Source: Bryobacteraceae bacterium (lineage in GTDB: Bacteria; Acidobacteriota; Terriglobia; Bryobacterales; Bryobacteraceae). Taken from it: DNA of 64,000 nt. The stretch's first letter is position 1; every line of letters begins with the position of its first letter. Position numbers and translations under genes: made by a program. The notes beneath the pieces were generated by a model. The model saw only the letters and a list, made by a program, of their open reading frames with translations. It had not been told where the DNA came from and made no database searches. Positions 26,199 to 34,840 of the stretch are shown piece by piece. The stretch is from assembly GCA_026002855.1 (NCBI GenBank), contig BPGD01000001.1:2054001-2118000 (forward strand), given 5' to 3'.

Positions 26199-27458
26199 GT
26201 GAAAGTGGCGCGGCGAAGACTGCTGTTGTGTCTGGCACTGGCCTGCGGCGCCTGGGCGCAGCCGAAGCTGACGCTGGGCGAGGTGATCCGGGAGGCGCTG
26301 GAGCGCAACCTGGAGCTGCTGGCGCGGCGCTATGACGTCTCCATTGCCGAGGCGCGCCTCCTTCAGGCGCGGCTGCGGCCGAATCCGCGGCTGGGCGTGG
26401 ATGCAATTTATCTGGATCTGCTCGGCGCCGGTTTTGACCCGGCCACGAGTCCGGCCGGCCCGACGGAGGCCTCCACCAGCCTGAGCTGGGAGCTCGAGAC
26501 GGCGGGCAAACGCAGGTGGCGCATCCGGGAGGCCGGCGAGGCGGGCGCGGCGGCACGCCAGGGATTTCTCGATGCAAGGCGCGCGTTGATCCTGGACGTG
26601 GAGAACGCCTGGGTGGATCTGGCGCTGGCGCGGGACAACGTGCGCACGCTCGGCGAGATTCTGGAGACGTTCGAGGCGCTGGTGAAGGTCAATCAGACGC
26701 GGTTCGAAGCGGGCGAGATCTCGCGCGTCGAGCTGCTGCGCAGCCAGGTGGCCGCGCTCGGGTTTCGCAACCAGCTGCGGAGGGCGGAGTTGCAGGCGCG
26801 GCAGGAGGCGGTGCGGTTGCAGCGGCTGATGGGGCGTCCGGCGCCGGCGCCAGACTTTGACATCACCGGCGAGATGCGGCGCGAGGGCGCGCCGGAGAGC
26901 CTGGAGACGCTGGTGGCGGCGGCGCTGGCGTCGAGGCCGGACCTGGAGGCGCTGCGGCGCGAACTGCGGCGCGCGGAGGCCGCCATCCGGTTGCAGCAGG
27001 CGCTTGCGAGGCCGAACCTCGACATTGGGGTGACGCATCACAAGCAGTTCGTCGGTTCGCTGCCGGGGCAGTCACTGGGCTTCCGCGTCGAAGTGCCGCT
27101 GCCGCTTCTGAATCGCAATCAGGGCGAGATCGAGCGCGCCCGCCAGGAGCGCGAGCAGGCGGCGGCGCGGCTGCGGGCGCTGGAGCAGCAGATCCGCGCC
27201 GAGGCCGCTGCCGCCTGGGCGCAGTATGAGACGGCGCGGCAACTGCTGGAGACGATGGAGCGCGAGATGATCGGCCAGGCGCGGCGCGTGCGGGACACGA
27301 TCGAATTTTCCTACCGCCGCGGCGAGGCCTCTTTCATTGACCTGCTGGACGCGCAGAGGACGTTTACGGAAACGATGCAAGGCTACAACGAAGCGCGGGC
27401 CGAATTCGCCCGCACGCTGTATCTGCTGGACGCGATCGCCGCGAAGGAGGCGCCATGA
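26199..27458 (+). CDS. TolC-family outer-membrane efflux protein (CzcC-like)
   Basis: 419-aa outer-membrane channel subunit. Signal RRRLLLCLALACGAWAQ, then the two-fold TolC repeat with long coiled-coil helices: LTLGEVIREALERNLELLAR, ARLRPNPRLGVDA, ELETAGKRRWRIREAGEAGA in the first half and LVAAALASRPDLEALRRELR, FRVEVPLPLLNRNQGEIERA, FSYRRGEASFIDLLDAQRTF in the second. All are OEP family hallmarks, the last ones typical of CzcC/CusC. Starts with GTG, 25 bp after the barrel gene; its stop overlaps the adaptor start (ATGA). Confidence 0.92.
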   Translation: MKVARRRLLLCLALACGAWAQPKLTLGEVIREALERNLELLARRYDVSIAEARLLQARLRPNPRLGVDAIYLDLLGAGFDPATSPAGPTEASTSLSWELETAGKRRWRIREAGEAGAAARQGFLDARRALILDVENAWVDLALARDNVRTLGEILETFEALVKVNQTRFEAGEISRVELLRSQVAALGFRNQLRRAELQARQEAVRLQRLMGRPAPAPDFDITGEMRREGAPESLETLVAAALASRPDLEALRRELRRAEAAIRLQQALARPNLDIGVTHHKQFVGSLPGQSLGFRVEVPLPLLNRNQGEIERARQEREQAAARLRALEQQIRAEAAAAWAQYETARQLLETMEREMIGQARRVRDTIEFSYRRGEASFIDLLDAQRTFTETMQGYNEARAEFARTLYLLDAIAAKEAP

Positions 27459-28594
27459 GGGGGCTGGCCGCGGCCCTTTGCCTGCTGGTGCTGGCCGCCT
27501 GCCGCCCGGCGCCGGCGCCGCGTGCCGCCGCGCCGGCGGCGCGGATGGACGGCGTGGTGGAGATCCCGCCGGATTCGCCGAAGATGCGCCAGATCCGCGT
27601 GGCGGAGGTGCGCCTGGAACGCGTGCCCACCGATGAGTTCACCGCGCCGGCCAAGGTCGAGTTCAACCCGAACCGGATCTCGCGCGTGGTGTTGCCGGCG
27701 CCCGGGCGCGTGGCCGAAGTGTTCGTCGCCTTCGGCGATGCGGTGGAGCGGGGTGCGCCGCTTCTCAGCATCGAAAGTCCTGAGGCCGACCAGGCGGCGG
27801 CGGAATATGTGCGCGCGGAGCTCACGCTGACGGCGGCGCGGGCCGAGCTCGCCAAGGCGCAGCAGGACTATGAGCGCGTGCTCGACCTGTTCCGCGGCGA
27901 CGCCATCGCGAAGAAGGAAGTGCTGGCGGCGGAGACGACGCTCAGCCAGGCGAAGGCCGCCGTGGCGCAGGCGGAGACGTCGCGCCAGCAGGCGCTGGCG
28001 CGGCTGGAGCTGCTGGGGCTGAAGCCGGGCCAGGCGCGGCCGCGCATCACCGTGCGCGCGCCGCTGTCAGGTAAGGTGACCGAGTTCAACGTGGTGGCGG
28101 GCGAGTATCGCAACGATACGAGCCAGCCGGTGATGACCATTGCCGACCTGAGCACGGTGTGGGTGGCGGCCGACGTGCCGGAAAGCTACATCCGGCTGGT
28201 GAAGCTGGGCGAGGCGTTCGAGGTGAGGCTGAACGCGTATCCCGGGGAAGTGTTCCACAGCCGCGTGGCGCGCATCGCCGACAGCGTGGATCCGGCCAAC
28301 CGCACGCTGAAAGTGTGGACGGAGCTGGACAACCGGGAGGGGCGGTTCCGCCCGGAGATGTTCGGCACGGTGCGCCATGTGGAATCGATCCAGGACGCGC
28401 CCGTGGTTCCGGCCGGCGCGGTCGTGCAGATGGAGGGCCGGGAGGCCGTGTTTGTGGAAGAGGGGCCGGGCCGGTTCCGTCTGACGCCGGTGAAGACAGG
28501 CAAGCGCTCCGACGGGCGCGTGCCGATCGTGGAAGGCATCAGGGCCGGCGCGCGGATCGTGGTCGATGGCGCCATGCTGCTGAGGGGGAACTAG
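27455..28594 (+). CDS. RND efflux periplasmic adaptor, CzcB-like lipoprotein
   Basis: 379-aa membrane-fusion protein linking the RND pump and the TolC-like channel. N-terminal lipoprotein signal LCLLVLAACRP with lipobox Cys at about residue 16. VVLPAPGRVAEVFVAFGDAV and ITVRAPLSGKVTEFNVVAGE are the two lipoyl half-motifs, flanking a helical hairpin (residues about 110-185). TIADLSTVWVAADVPESYI leads into the beta-barrel domain. No His-rich N-terminus, so metal cannot be inferred from it. Overlaps the channel gene by 4 bp. Confidence 0.92.
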   Translation: MRGLAAALCLLVLAACRPAPAPRAAAPAARMDGVVEIPPDSPKMRQIRVAEVRLERVPTDEFTAPAKVEFNPNRISRVVLPAPGRVAEVFVAFGDAVERGAPLLSIESPEADQAAAEYVRAELTLTAARAELAKAQQDYERVLDLFRGDAIAKKEVLAAETTLSQAKAAVAQAETSRQQALARLELLGLKPGQARPRITVRAPLSGKVTEFNVVAGEYRNDTSQPVMTIADLSTVWVAADVPESYIRLVKLGEAFEVRLNAYPGEVFHSRVARIADSVDPANRTLKVWTELDNREGRFRPEMFGTVRHVESIQDAPVVPAGAVVQMEGREAVFVEEGPGRFRLTPVKTGKRSDGRVPIVEGIRAGARIVVDGAMLLRGN

Positions 28595-28597
28595 GCG

Positions 28598-28939
28598 ATG
28601 GAATCGGCGCGGATGATGCTGGTTTTCTTTGATGAGAGCGACACATGGGGCGATCCGCGAATCCCGCTCTATGAAGCCGTGGTGCGGGTGCTGCTGGAAG
28701 AGGGCATTGCCGGGGCGACGGTCATGCGCGGGCTGCTCGGCTACGGAGCGGCCCACCAGCTCACCCAGGACGCCCTTTCCGGCGCCAGCGCGGACCGGCC
28801 GGTGATGGTCGTCTGCATTGACCGCGAGGAGCGGCTGCGTGCGGCGCTGCCGCGGCTGCAACCGATGATCACGAAGGGCCTTGTCTTCCTCGTCTCCGGC
28901 GAAGTGCTGCACTGGGCTGGAGGAGAGGCGCGGCGATGA
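28598..28939 (+). CDS. DUF190 PII-like protein
   Basis: 113 aa. SARMMLVFFDESDTWGDPRI, then LYEAVVRVLLEEGIAGATVM, RGLLGYGA, and LPRLQPMITKGLVFLVSGEV match DUF190, a family with a PII-like ferredoxin fold that forms trimers and is thought to sense a ligand. It sits between the adaptor (3 nt gap) and the pump gene (ATGA overlap), so its expression is locked to the efflux system. A regulatory or metal-sensing role on the pump is likely by context, not proven. Confidence 0.88.
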   Translation: MESARMMLVFFDESDTWGDPRIPLYEAVVRVLLEEGIAGATVMRGLLGYGAAHQLTQDALSGASADRPVMVVCIDREERLRAALPRLQPMITKGLVFLVSGEVLHWAGGEARR

Positions 28940-31900
28940 GGGCGCTGCTGCGGTTCGCGCTGGAACAGCGCTTCTTCACGCTGGTGGGCGCGGTTTTGCT
29001 GATCGGCGCCGGGGTGTGGTCGTTCCGGCAGCTCAAGATCGAGGCCTACCCGGACATCTCCGATCCGGGCGTCGACGTGATCACGCTGGCGCCGGGCCTG
29101 GCGGCCGAGGAGGTGGAACAGCAGGTCACCATCCCGATCGAACGCGCGCTGAACAACACGCCCGGCGTGCTGAACCGCCGTTCAAGGACCATTTTCGGGC
29201 TTTCGCTGGTGCAACTCACCTTCGAGCACACGATGGACAATTTCCGCGCCCGCCAGCTTGTGCTCGAACGGTTGCGCGATGTGGAGCTGCCGGAAGGGCT
29301 CCAGCCGGTGCTTGGCCCGATGGCCACGCCCATCGGCGAGATGTTCCGTTACACGATCGAAGCGCCGCAGCTTGACGACATGCAGTTGCGCGAATTGCAG
29401 GACTGGGTGATCGCGCCGCGGCTGTTGCAGGTGCCCGGCGTGGCCGACGTGGTGCCCTTTGGCGGGCTGGTGAAGCAGTACCAGATCCAGGTGGATCCGT
29501 TGCTGCTCGAAAAATACCGGCTCACGCTGGCCGACATCGCCGAGGCGGTTGGAGCGAGCAACCAGAACGCCGGCGGGGCGCTGCTCGACAACCGGCAGCA
29601 GTCGCTGGCGGTGCGCGGCGTCGGGCTGCTGCGCTCGGTCGAGGATCTGGAAAACAGCGTGGTGAGCGAAGCGCGCGGCGTGCCGATTTATGTGAAGGAC
29701 CTGGGGCGGGTGACGATCGGCCCGGCGCCGCGCACTGGCATCTTTGGCCTGAACCAGCGCACCGGCGGCGTCGAGGGGATCGTGCTGATGCGCCGCGGCG
29801 AGAACCCGAGCGAGGTGCTCCGGCTGGTCCATCAGGCGGTGGACGAACTCGAACGCACGCGCCTGCCCGCCGGGGTGCGGATCCGGCCGATCTACGACCG
29901 CACCGAGCTGGTCGACAACACGCTGAGGACGGTTTCCAGGACGCTGGCCGAAGGGCTCGTCGTCGTCACGCTCGTGCTGCTGTTCTTCCTGGGCAGCGCA
30001 AGGGCGGCGCTGCTGACGGCGATCACGATTCCGCTATCGCTGCTGTTTGCGTTCATCTGCATGAACGTGGCGGGCGTGCCGGCGAACCTGCTGTCGCTGG
30101 GCGCCATCGACTTCGGCATCATCGTCGACGGCTCGCTGGTGATGGTGGAGCACATTCTGCACCGGCTGAAGGAGCGGCGCGCCGCGGGCGAGCCGCTGCT
30201 GGCGATCCGCGACGCCGCCTTCGAAATCGAGTCGCCGATCTTTTTCTCGATGCTGATCATCGTCTCGGCCTATCTGCCGCTGTTCACGCTCGAGCGCGTG
30301 GAGCGCCGGCTGTTCACGCCGATGGCGTTCACCGTGTGCGCGGCCCTTACGGGGGCGCTGATTCTCTCGATGACGCTGGTGCCCACCCTTTCGACGTTCC
30401 TGTTCCGCCACGGCGCAAAGAACTGGGACAATCCGCTTGTGGTCTGGCTGGCCGGCGCCTACCGGCGGACGCTGGAGGGCGCGCTGAAGAGGCCCGGGCT
30501 GGTGGTGGCGGCGACGGGCGTGGTGGTCGCCGCGTCAGTGGGCCTGGCTCTCCAGCTCGGCACCGAATTCCTGCCGCAGCTCGATGAGGGAACCGTCTGG
30601 GTGCGGCTGAACCTGCCGCCGGGCACGTCGCTGGAGAAATCGGCGCGGGTGGCCGAGACGGTGCGCGCTGAAGTGCGCCGGCTGCCAGGCGTGCGGGACG
30701 TGGCCTCGCAGGCGGGACGCAATGATTCGGGGACGGATCCCTTCGGCCCCAACCGGATCGAGTTTCTCGTCACGCTGAAGCCTTATGAAGAATGGCCGGC
30801 GGGACGGACGAAGGCGATGCTCGTCGAGGACCTGGCGCGTCTGTTCTCCGAGCAGGCGCCGGGAGCGAGCTACAACATCACGCAGCCGATCATCGACACG
30901 GTGACTGAGGCGGTGACGGGCTCGAGCGCCGACCTCGCCATTCTGTTCATCGGGCCGGACCTCGACACGCTGCGCGGCCTGGCGCGGAAGACGCTCGCGA
31001 TCGTGCGGCAGGTGCGGGGCGCGGCCGACAGCTCGATCGAGCAGGAAGACCGCCAGCCGCAGCTCATGATCGAAGCGAACCGCACCGCCATGGCGCGGTT
31101 CGGCGTGCGCGTGCGCGATCTTCAGGAACTGATCGAGCTGGCCATCGGCGGGCGCACGGTGAGCACCCTCTATGACGGGGAGCGGCGGTTCGACATCACC
31201 GTGCGTTATTTACCCGAAGCGCGCGCCGACGCGGGCGCCATCGCCAGCATGCTGGTGGCGACGCGCAGTGGGGCGCGCGTTCCGCTGTCGCAGCTTGCCA
31301 ACGTACGGATCGCCAACGGCGAATCGATCATCGCCCGCAGCGAGAACCGCCGCATGGTGAGCGTCCGCACCAACATCCGCGGGCGCGACCAGGGCGGCTT
31401 CGCCGCCGAGGTGCGGCGGCGCGTGGAGCGAGAAGTGCCGCTGCCGGAAGGCTACGCGGTGGAATGGGGCGGGCAGTTCGAAAACATGGCGCGGGCGCGG
31501 GCGCGGCTGAGCGTGGCGCTGCCGGTGACAGTCTTCATCATCTTCGTGCTGCTGTTTTTCACCTTCCGCAACACGCGGGACTCGCTCATCGTGATGCTCA
31601 CGGTGCCGTTCTCGTTTGTCGGCGGCATTGCGCTGCTGTGGCTGCGCGGCATCAATCTGAGCGTGTCGGCGGCGGTGGGCTTCGTCAGCCTGTTCGGCGT
31701 GGCGGTGATGAGCGGCGTGCTGATGCTGAGCGAAGTGAACCGGCGGCGGCGCCAGCCGGGGGTGGAGCTGCGGCGCACGCTGATCGAGGCCTGCGTGACG
31801 CAGATGCGGCCGGTGCTGATGATGGTGGTGGTGGCGATGCTCGGCATGATTCCGGCGGCGCGCGCCACCGGCATTGGCAGCGACGTGCAGCGGCCGCTGG

Positions 31901-32004
31901 CCACGGTGGTCGTCGGCGGGCTGGCCTCGACGCTTCTGCTCACGTTTGTCGGTCTGCCGGCGCTGTACTACGTGGCGGCGCGGCGGCGCGTCCCCAGCGC
32001 CTGA
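28936..32004 (+). CDS. Heavy-metal RND efflux pump, CzcA/CusA family
   Basis: 1022-aa inner-membrane proton/metal antiporter. The typical start RFALEQRFFTLVGAVLLIGA (TM1) leads to YPDISDPGVDVITLAPGLAA and the porter domains; TM4 near residue 392 reads IDFGIIVDGSLVMVE, the DFG..VDG charged pattern of the divalent-cation HME type (CzcA/CnrA) rather than the CusA Cu/Ag pattern, so Zn/Co/Ni/Cd efflux is the better guess. The second half repeats the fold (LQLGTEFLPQLDEGTVWVRL, and VSLFGVAVMSGVLMLSEVNR in TM10 region). Last gene of the + strand block. Confidence 0.93.
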   Translation: MRALLRFALEQRFFTLVGAVLLIGAGVWSFRQLKIEAYPDISDPGVDVITLAPGLAAEEVEQQVTIPIERALNNTPGVLNRRSRTIFGLSLVQLTFEHTMDNFRARQLVLERLRDVELPEGLQPVLGPMATPIGEMFRYTIEAPQLDDMQLRELQDWVIAPRLLQVPGVADVVPFGGLVKQYQIQVDPLLLEKYRLTLADIAEAVGASNQNAGGALLDNRQQSLAVRGVGLLRSVEDLENSVVSEARGVPIYVKDLGRVTIGPAPRTGIFGLNQRTGGVEGIVLMRRGENPSEVLRLVHQAVDELERTRLPAGVRIRPIYDRTELVDNTLRTVSRTLAEGLVVVTLVLLFFLGSARAALLTAITIPLSLLFAFICMNVAGVPANLLSLGAIDFGIIVDGSLVMVEHILHRLKERRAAGEPLLAIRDAAFEIESPIFFSMLIIVSAYLPLFTLERVERRLFTPMAFTVCAALTGALILSMTLVPTLSTFLFRHGAKNWDNPLVVWLAGAYRRTLEGALKRPGLVVAATGVVVAASVGLALQLGTEFLPQLDEGTVWVRLNLPPGTSLEKSARVAETVRAEVRRLPGVRDVASQAGRNDSGTDPFGPNRIEFLVTLKPYEEWPAGRTKAMLVEDLARLFSEQAPGASYNITQPIIDTVTEAVTGSSADLAILFIGPDLDTLRGLARKTLAIVRQVRGAADSSIEQEDRQPQLMIEANRTAMARFGVRVRDLQELIELAIGGRTVSTLYDGERRFDITVRYLPEARADAGAIASMLVATRSGARVPLSQLANVRIANGESIIARSENRRMVSVRTNIRGRDQGGFAAEVRRRVEREVPLPEGYAVEWGGQFENMARARARLSVALPVTVFIIFVLLFFTFRNTRDSLIVMLTVPFSFVGGIALLWLRGINLSVSAAVGFVSLFGVAVMSGVLMLSEVNRRRRQPGVELRRTLIEACVTQMRPVLMMVVVAMLGMIPAARATGIGSDVQRPLATVVVGGLASTLLLTFVGLPALYYVAARRRVPSA

Positions 32005-32064
32005 GGCGCCACACTCGGGCCTGCTATCATGGCGGAGGTTCGATTTCCGCACAGGGGGCACGCG

Positions 32065-32487
32065 ATGCCGGTCGAGCCGTACCTGTTTTTCAACGGCCGC
32101 TGCGAAGAAGCGCTGCGGTTTTACGAGCGCGCCTTTGGGGCGCGCGTCGAGGGGATTTCGCATTTTCGCGACAATCCGAATCCGATGCCCGAAGGCATGC
32201 TGCCGCCGGGCTGGGCCGACAAGGTGATGCACGCGAGCTTCCTCATCGGCGGGGCGCGCGTCATGGTCTCTGACGGCCGAAGTGCGGAGCCTCCGCGGTT
32301 TGAAGGATTTGCCCTCTCGGTAGTCATCGAGCCCGAGGCCGAGGCGCGCCGCGTCTTCGACGCGCTGGCCGACGGGGGCCGCATCGACATGCCGATGCAG
32401 CCCACCTTCTACTCGCCCTGGTTCGGCATGGTGCGCGACCGCTTCGGCGTGCAGTGGATGATCACCGGGCCCTACCACCAGGGCTGA
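32065..32487 (+). CDS. VOC-family (PhnB/glyoxalase-like) protein
   Basis: 140-aa protein of the vicinal oxygen chelate fold: VEPYLFFNGRCEEALRFYER start, then VMHASFLIGGARVMVSDGRS, then WFGMVRDRFGVQWMITGP at the end, typical of the PhnB-like 3-demethylubiquinone-methyltransferase-type subfamily often linked to stress or antibiotic resistance. ATG 32065 is chosen because GGGGG lies 7-8 nt before it; a 12-codon longer form from 32029 is possible. It ends 22 bp from the broken adaptor gene. Confidence 0.85.
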   Translation: MPVEPYLFFNGRCEEALRFYERAFGARVEGISHFRDNPNPMPEGMLPPGWADKVMHASFLIGGARVMVSDGRSAEPPRFEGFALSVVIEPEAEARRVFDALADGGRIDMPMQPTFYSPWFGMVRDRFGVQWMITGPYHQG

Positions 32488-32508
32488 CGGCGCGGAGCTG
32501 ACGGCGCG

Positions 32509-33167
32509 CTACTGGCCAGGGAGCCTGCCTGCGTCCAGGCGGCCCGCGGCCGGGCTGCGGATCACGGCGTAGGAGAGGCTCACCTCGGCTTCCTCCGCGG
32601 CGCGCTTCAGCCGCTCAAGGTTCGCTTCGGCCAGCCGCAGGTTCGTGCGCGTGTGCTCGAAATCACAGGCGGGGATCACCTGCTGCTCAAAGAGGCGGCG
32701 GTCGCGCTGGGAATCCGGCCTGGCCTGCGCGAGCGTGGCCTCGGCGCCGCGCACGGCCTCCTGCGCCTGCTCGAACCGTTTCTTCAGGTCGCGGTCATCC
32801 AGCACGACCAGCACTTCTCCGGCCGACACGCGCCGGCCCGCGGCGGCTCGCGTCTCCACGACGTTGGCCGTCACGCGCGCGGAAACGGTGAAGACCTGCT
32901 CGGCGCGCACCGTTCCGGTGACTTCCTGCGTGGCCGGCAGCAGAGTGGCTTCCACCGCAACCGGGGGACATTTTCGGCGGCTTCCACCGGCGCGGGAAGC
33001 ACCGACGGCTGGATCTGCCCTCGCCGGAACGCGCCCAGCACCCACAGCATCAACAGCACGATGGCGAGCGATGGAGCAAACATGCGCGCGGCGCGCCGGA
33101 GAAAGCCGCGGCGCGGCAGGGCGGGCGTCTGCTCCGCCCGAATGGGGGCGTCAGGGCCTGGATTCAT
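32509..33167 (-). pseudogene. Frameshifted and truncated RND/HlyD efflux adaptor
   Basis: Begins with ATG 33167 overlapping the arsR stop (ATGA) and a good AAGGAG site. It reads a basic tail, a TM anchor (SLAIVLLMLWVLGAF) and SVLPAPVEAAENVP, after which the frame turns into Arg/Pro noise. The homologous sequence continues in another frame: VAVEATLLPATQEVTGTVRA, RRVSAGEVLVVLDDRDLKKR (lipoyl half), a coiled coil, and VSLSYAVIRSPAAGRLDAGR, then a stop. The switch falls at about 32960-32990 near a run of G/C. Even when joined it is about 218 residues, lacking the beta-barrel half of a 350-400-residue adaptor. No pump gene follows. A relic of an arsR-linked efflux operon. Confidence 0.75.
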
Positions 33168-33508
33168 GCGTTTCTCCTTGCAGGAGTGGAGAGTCGCGAT
33201 TTGCGCAGGAGCCGTGAGACAGGCGGTTGCGGGCCGGTTTCCAGCGCCCTGCGCAGGGCCGGAAGAAAGATCCGGAGGGCTTCGTGGTCCGGGCGCAGCC
33301 GGTAGTTGACGCGCACGCCGTCGCGAACGCCTTCCACAAGGCTGGCGGCGCGCAGGTAGGCGAGATGACGTGAAAGCAGAGGTTGCGGCAGCGACAGCGC
33401 CTCTTCCATTTCGCAGACGCAGTGGGGCGCTTCCATCAGCAGGCGCAGGATGCGCAGGCGCGTCGGGTCTGACAGGGCCTTGAAGAACTGCGGGAGATTG
33501 CTTTGCAT
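33164..33508 (-). CDS. arsR: ArsR-family metalloregulator
   Basis: 114-aa winged-helix repressor. FFKALSDPTRLRILRLLMEA is the ArsR/SmtB start; APHCVCEMEEALSLPQPLLS carries the CVC arsenite-binding motif at the recognition region and SRHLAYLRAASLVEGVRDGV is the helix-turn-helix and wing. It faces away from the ACR3 gene over a 236-bp gap with a palindromic candidate operator right before its start, so it probably represses both directions and releases DNA on As(III)/Sb(III). Confidence 0.92.
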   Translation of the reverse strand: MQSNLPQFFKALSDPTRLRILRLLMEAPHCVCEMEEALSLPQPLLSRHLAYLRAASLVEGVRDGVRVNYRLRPDHEALRIFLPALRRALETGPQPPVSRLLRKSRLSTPARRNA

Positions 33509-33514
33509 GATTTC

Positions 33515-33538
33515 TTTTATGCGGATGCACGCATGAAA
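33515..33538. promoter_or_regulatory. Candidate ArsR operator
   Basis: Near-perfect 24-bp palindrome: arms TTT-ATGCG and CGCAT-AAA, 6-nt centre, 11 of 12 positions paired. It lies 7-30 bp upstream of the arsR start, where an autorepressor would bind. Confidence 0.55.
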
Positions 33539-33613
33539 CAGGCGGTGGCATCCGTCCGGTGAATTTCCGCGGACCCGGCCAGTTGCGGCATTCCGCCGGA
33601 GGGGGCACGGGAT

Positions 33614-33642
33614 TTGTCATTCGTCGATGGTTCTAATACACT
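33614..33642 (+). promoter_or_regulatory. Candidate promoter of the ACR3 gene
   Basis: TTGTCA (33614-33619), 17 bp, TACACT (33637-33642), in the AT-richest part of the arsR-ACR3 gap, about 100 bp before the ACR3 start. Confidence 0.45.
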
Positions 33643-33744
33643 CGAAATATATGTGCGGGCGGGCGTCCGCCGAGCAACGCAGCCGGCGCCACCGCCGCGG
33701 TCATTTCCGTCCAACAGAACGCCACACGGGAGAGATCCGGTCCG

Positions 33745-34827
33745 ATGGAACAGCACAAAGTGGGAGCCGTGAAACGGCTGGGCCTTTTTGAGCGCTACCT
33801 GAGCCTGTGGGTGGGCGTCTGCATGCTGGCGGGCGTCCTGATCGGCAAGCTGATGCCGGATGTGACGGGAGCGTTGCGGGGCCTCGAGTTCGGGGCCGGC
33901 AGCCAGATCAACGCGCCGATTGCGGTGCTGATCTGGCTGATGATCATCCCGATGATGATGAAGGTGGACTTCTCCGCCATCCGCAACGTCGGGCGCCGCC
34001 CGCGCGGGCTGCTGATCACGCTGTTTGTCAACTGGCTGGTGAAGCCGTTTTCGATGGCGCTGTTTGCGTGGGTCTTTTTCCGGATCGTGTTTTCGCCGTG
34101 GATCCCGCCCGCCGACGCCGACCAGTACATCGCTGGCTGCATCATTCTGGCCGCGGCGCCCTGCACGGCGATGGTGTTCGTGTGGAGCTACCTGAGCGAC
34201 GGCGACCCGGCGTATACGCTGGTGCAGGTTTCGGTGAACGACCTGATCATGCTGTTCGCCTTCGCGCCGATCGTGCGCTTTCTGGTGAGCGGCGCCTCGA
34301 ACCTGGAGGTGCCGTTCCGCGTGCTGCTGTATTCGGTGATCGTCTTCATCGTAATTCCGCTGGCGGCCGGCGTGCTGCTGCGGCGCCATTTCATCCGCAG
34401 CCGCGGGGTCGCCTGGTTCGAGCAGCAGTTGTTGCCGCGCTTCGCTCCGGTGAGCATGACGGCGCTGCTGGTGACGCTGGTGCTGATCTTCGCCTTCCAG
34501 GCAGACAACATCACGGGCAAGTTCCTGCACGTGGTGCTGATCGCGGTGCCCATCCTGATCCAGGTCTACTTCAACTCCTCGCTGACCTACGGCCTGATGC
34601 GGCTGTTGAAGGTGAACTATGAGGTGGCGGCACCGGGCGCGCTGATCGGCGCGAGCAACTTTTTCGAGCTGGCCGTCGCCACCGCCATCGCGCTTTTCGG
34701 GCCGGAGTCCGGTGCGGCGCTGGCCACGGTGGTCGGCGTGCTCATCGAGGTGCCGGTGATGCTGTCGGTGTGCGCCGTGTGCGTGCGCACGCGGCACTGG
34801 TTTGCGCCGGCACCGGGTGCGCAGTAA
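33745..34827 (+). CDS. Arsenite efflux permease, ACR3 family
   Basis: 360-aa inner-membrane As(III) (and Sb(III)) exporter with ten predicted TM helices. The start LGLFERYLSLWVGVCMLAGV is typical of ACR3. The conserved essential Cys is at about residue 140 in ILAAAPCTAMVFVWSYL, and the conserved Glu is near 308 in GASNFFELAVATAIALFG. It is a member of the BART superfamily and is unrelated to ArsB. Divergent from arsR and followed after 13 nt by a universal stress protein gene. Confidence 0.95.
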   Translation: MEQHKVGAVKRLGLFERYLSLWVGVCMLAGVLIGKLMPDVTGALRGLEFGAGSQINAPIAVLIWLMIIPMMMKVDFSAIRNVGRRPRGLLITLFVNWLVKPFSMALFAWVFFRIVFSPWIPPADADQYIAGCIILAAAPCTAMVFVWSYLSDGDPAYTLVQVSVNDLIMLFAFAPIVRFLVSGASNLEVPFRVLLYSVIVFIVIPLAAGVLLRRHFIRSRGVAWFEQQLLPRFAPVSMTALLVTLVLIFAFQADNITGKFLHVVLIAVPILIQVYFNSSLTYGLMRLLKVNYEVAAPGALIGASNFFELAVATAIALFGPESGAALATVVGVLIEVPVMLSVCAVCVRTRHWFAPAPGAQ

Positions 34828-34840
34828 GGAGGGTGCGTCC

